Program-made: the position numbers and the translations under genes
Assembly: GCA_018713145.1 (NCBI GenBank)
Contig: DVFP01000012.1
Span: forward strand, 123,073-187,072
Length of the DNA: 64,000 nucleotides
Origin: Candidatus Scybalocola faecavium
GTDB taxonomy: Bacteria > Bacillota > Clostridia > Lachnospirales > Lachnospiraceae
Reading direction: 5' to 3'
Shown: positions 63,459 to 64,000 of the stretch, piece by piece
How positions within the stretch are numbered: the stretch's first letter is position 1
Layout: each line of letters opens with the position of its first letter
Notes under the pieces: generated by a model
Databases searched by the model: none
Seen by the model: the letters and a program-made list of their open reading frames with translations, nothing else
What the model was told of the DNA's origin: nothing

Positions 63459-63556
63459 CCTCAGACGGGAGACTTTACCCCCGACAGAAATGTTCAATTC
63501 ATATTAAAATGATTCAGGAAGATATGTCTCCCACAGCCATGGCGTTCTTCCTGCAC

Positions 63557-63934
63557 TCATTTTTCGTTTATCTCAAAGGCTTTATGCAGGTCAAAGGTCA
63601 CAGCAAAAGAGCCAGGATAACCCACTCCCGGTATTCTGTAAGTCATATCAGGATCCCATCGGCAGCTTCGGTACAGGAGCCTGACAAGATCCTTGCTGCT
63701 CACATCGCAGGTTTCCCGTTTGATGATCCTCGGCAGTTTATGCGCTCCCGGATCATCGATCCCGCAGCGCTGGATAGCCAGCATCTTTTTCCCCGGATTA
63801 AACAGGAACCGGTAGAACTCTGGATATCCCATGATTTCCAGCGTGGCCCGGTAAAGCGCAATCCGCCCACTGCCAAGATTGAACGAAATTCCCGGCTGTT
63901 TTATATCCCAGTATGTGTGCTTCTCATCACTCAT
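63557..63934 (-). CDS. Conserved unknown protein
   Basis: 125 aa, soluble, no signal or membrane segment. Notable stretches: ISFNLGSGRIALYRATLEIM, PEFYRFLFNPGKKMLAIQRC, YRIPGVGYPGSFAVTFDL. The ATG at 63934 has a GGGGAGG site. An earlier ATG at 63979 lies inside what looks like the end of another gene. I recall similar small proteins beside YolD-like genes in Lachnospiraceae, which fits the YolD-like fragment 0.9 kb away, but I cannot name a function. Confidence 0.7.
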   Translation of the reverse strand: MSDEKHTYWDIKQPGISFNLGSGRIALYRATLEIMGYPEFYRFLFNPGKKMLAIQRCGIDDPGAHKLPRIIKRETCDVSSKDLVRLLYRSCRWDPDMTYRIPGVGYPGSFAVTFDLHKAFEINEK

Positions 63935-63935
63935 T

Positions 63936-64000
63936 CTACCGCCTCCCCAAAAGGGCGCACTTGTCCCCTGGATAATCATACTGCTTCACAACAACATTTA
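63936..64000 (-). CDS. Possible C-terminal end of a gene running off the window
   Basis: The minus strand is open from the window edge to a TAG at 63936-63938, ending VVVKQYDYPGDKCALLGRR. The stop is one base from the next ATG, as in a tight operon. Too short for identification. Confidence 0.35.
   Translation of the reverse strand, partial: NVVVKQYDYPGDKCALLGRR

Larger units (their letters stand above)
62690..63556. other. AT-rich non-coding region with dispersed short repeats
   Basis: 867 bp without a supported gene. It contains three copies of a CCATTTGGATAGAC motif (62736-62864), five copies of a TCGCTTTATAATG motif (62953-63442), an inverted repeat around the last copy, and a minus-strand terminator at 63332-63368. 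Base composition is lower in GC than the core genome around it. Confidence 0.6.

Noticed and set aside
1..64000. rRNA, tRNA, prophage or intact insertion sequence
   Set aside because: No tRNA cloverleaf, rRNA-like block, transposase or phage structural gene was recognised on either strand.

Overview
The window looks like chromosomal DNA of a spore-forming Gram-positive member of the Clostridia, most likely Lachnospiraceae (Clostridium cluster XIVa). The evidence is the mix of SepF/DivIVA/MinDE division genes, type III glutamine synthetase, sporulation genes (yqfC, yqfD, a BofC-like gene, a SpoVB/MurJ-type flippase), Gram-positive lipoproteins, strong AGGAGG ribosome sites, frequent TTG/GTG starts, and protein matches that feel lachnospiral. 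Nearly all genes lie on the minus strand. No rRNA, tRNA, CRISPR or intact transposon was seen.

Layout. 1-5.9 kb: end of a cytidylate-kinase-like gene, a heterodimeric ABC exporter, and a divergent two-component system. 5.9-8.6 kb: rluD-like, lspA, aroB. 8.6-13.3 kb: divIVA, sepF, yggS, an HlyD-like membrane protein and a YhcC-type radical SAM gene under one promoter. 13.4-14.2 kb: a DUF378 protein and an unrecognised P-loop protein. 14.3-24.4 kb: the wall-elongation and division-site cluster radC-mreB-mreC-mreD-mrdA-minD-minE-rodA-mgsA-dacA. 24.6-35.3 kb: ynbB-like, miaA, mutL, mutS, glnN, miaB. 35.4-37.8 kb: a decayed accessory island (broken HicA/HicB, a GPP34-like remnant, a GNAT remnant, one intact-looking XRE regulator). 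37.9-44.9 kb: proA, a 5-formyl-THF cyclo-ligase, DUF896, patatin, proB and two flavoproteins. 45-51.9 kb: a CBM9-like protein, galE, the BofC-like gene, flippase, DUF3048 lipoprotein, ybeY and phoH. 52-60.2 kb: a molybdenum cluster, moaC-moaA-mogA-moeA-like-moeA-mobB-MOSC-modABC. 60.3-61.9 kb: yqfD-yqfC. 62-64 kb: AT-rich, repeat-containing DNA with a truncated YolD-like gene and a conserved unknown gene.

The most unusual signal is a 49-53 bp element found at five loci, always on the transcribed strand and immediately before a start codon (minD, mreC, mreB, a DUF896 gene, moaC). Three loci carry it as tandem copies. Each unit can form two small hairpins followed directly by the AGGAGG ribosome site, with compensatory base changes between copies, and contains an internal ATG that starts a mini-ORF. 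It looks like a mobile or amplified RNA element that supplies the ribosome-binding site. A second strong signal is a perfect 17-bp stem that encloses the ribosome site and start codon of the BofC-like gene. Others are a methylglyoxal synthase with Glu in place of the catalytic Asp, a PBP2 with an insertion of about 200 residues, and nested inverted repeats upstream of the molybdate-uptake promoter.
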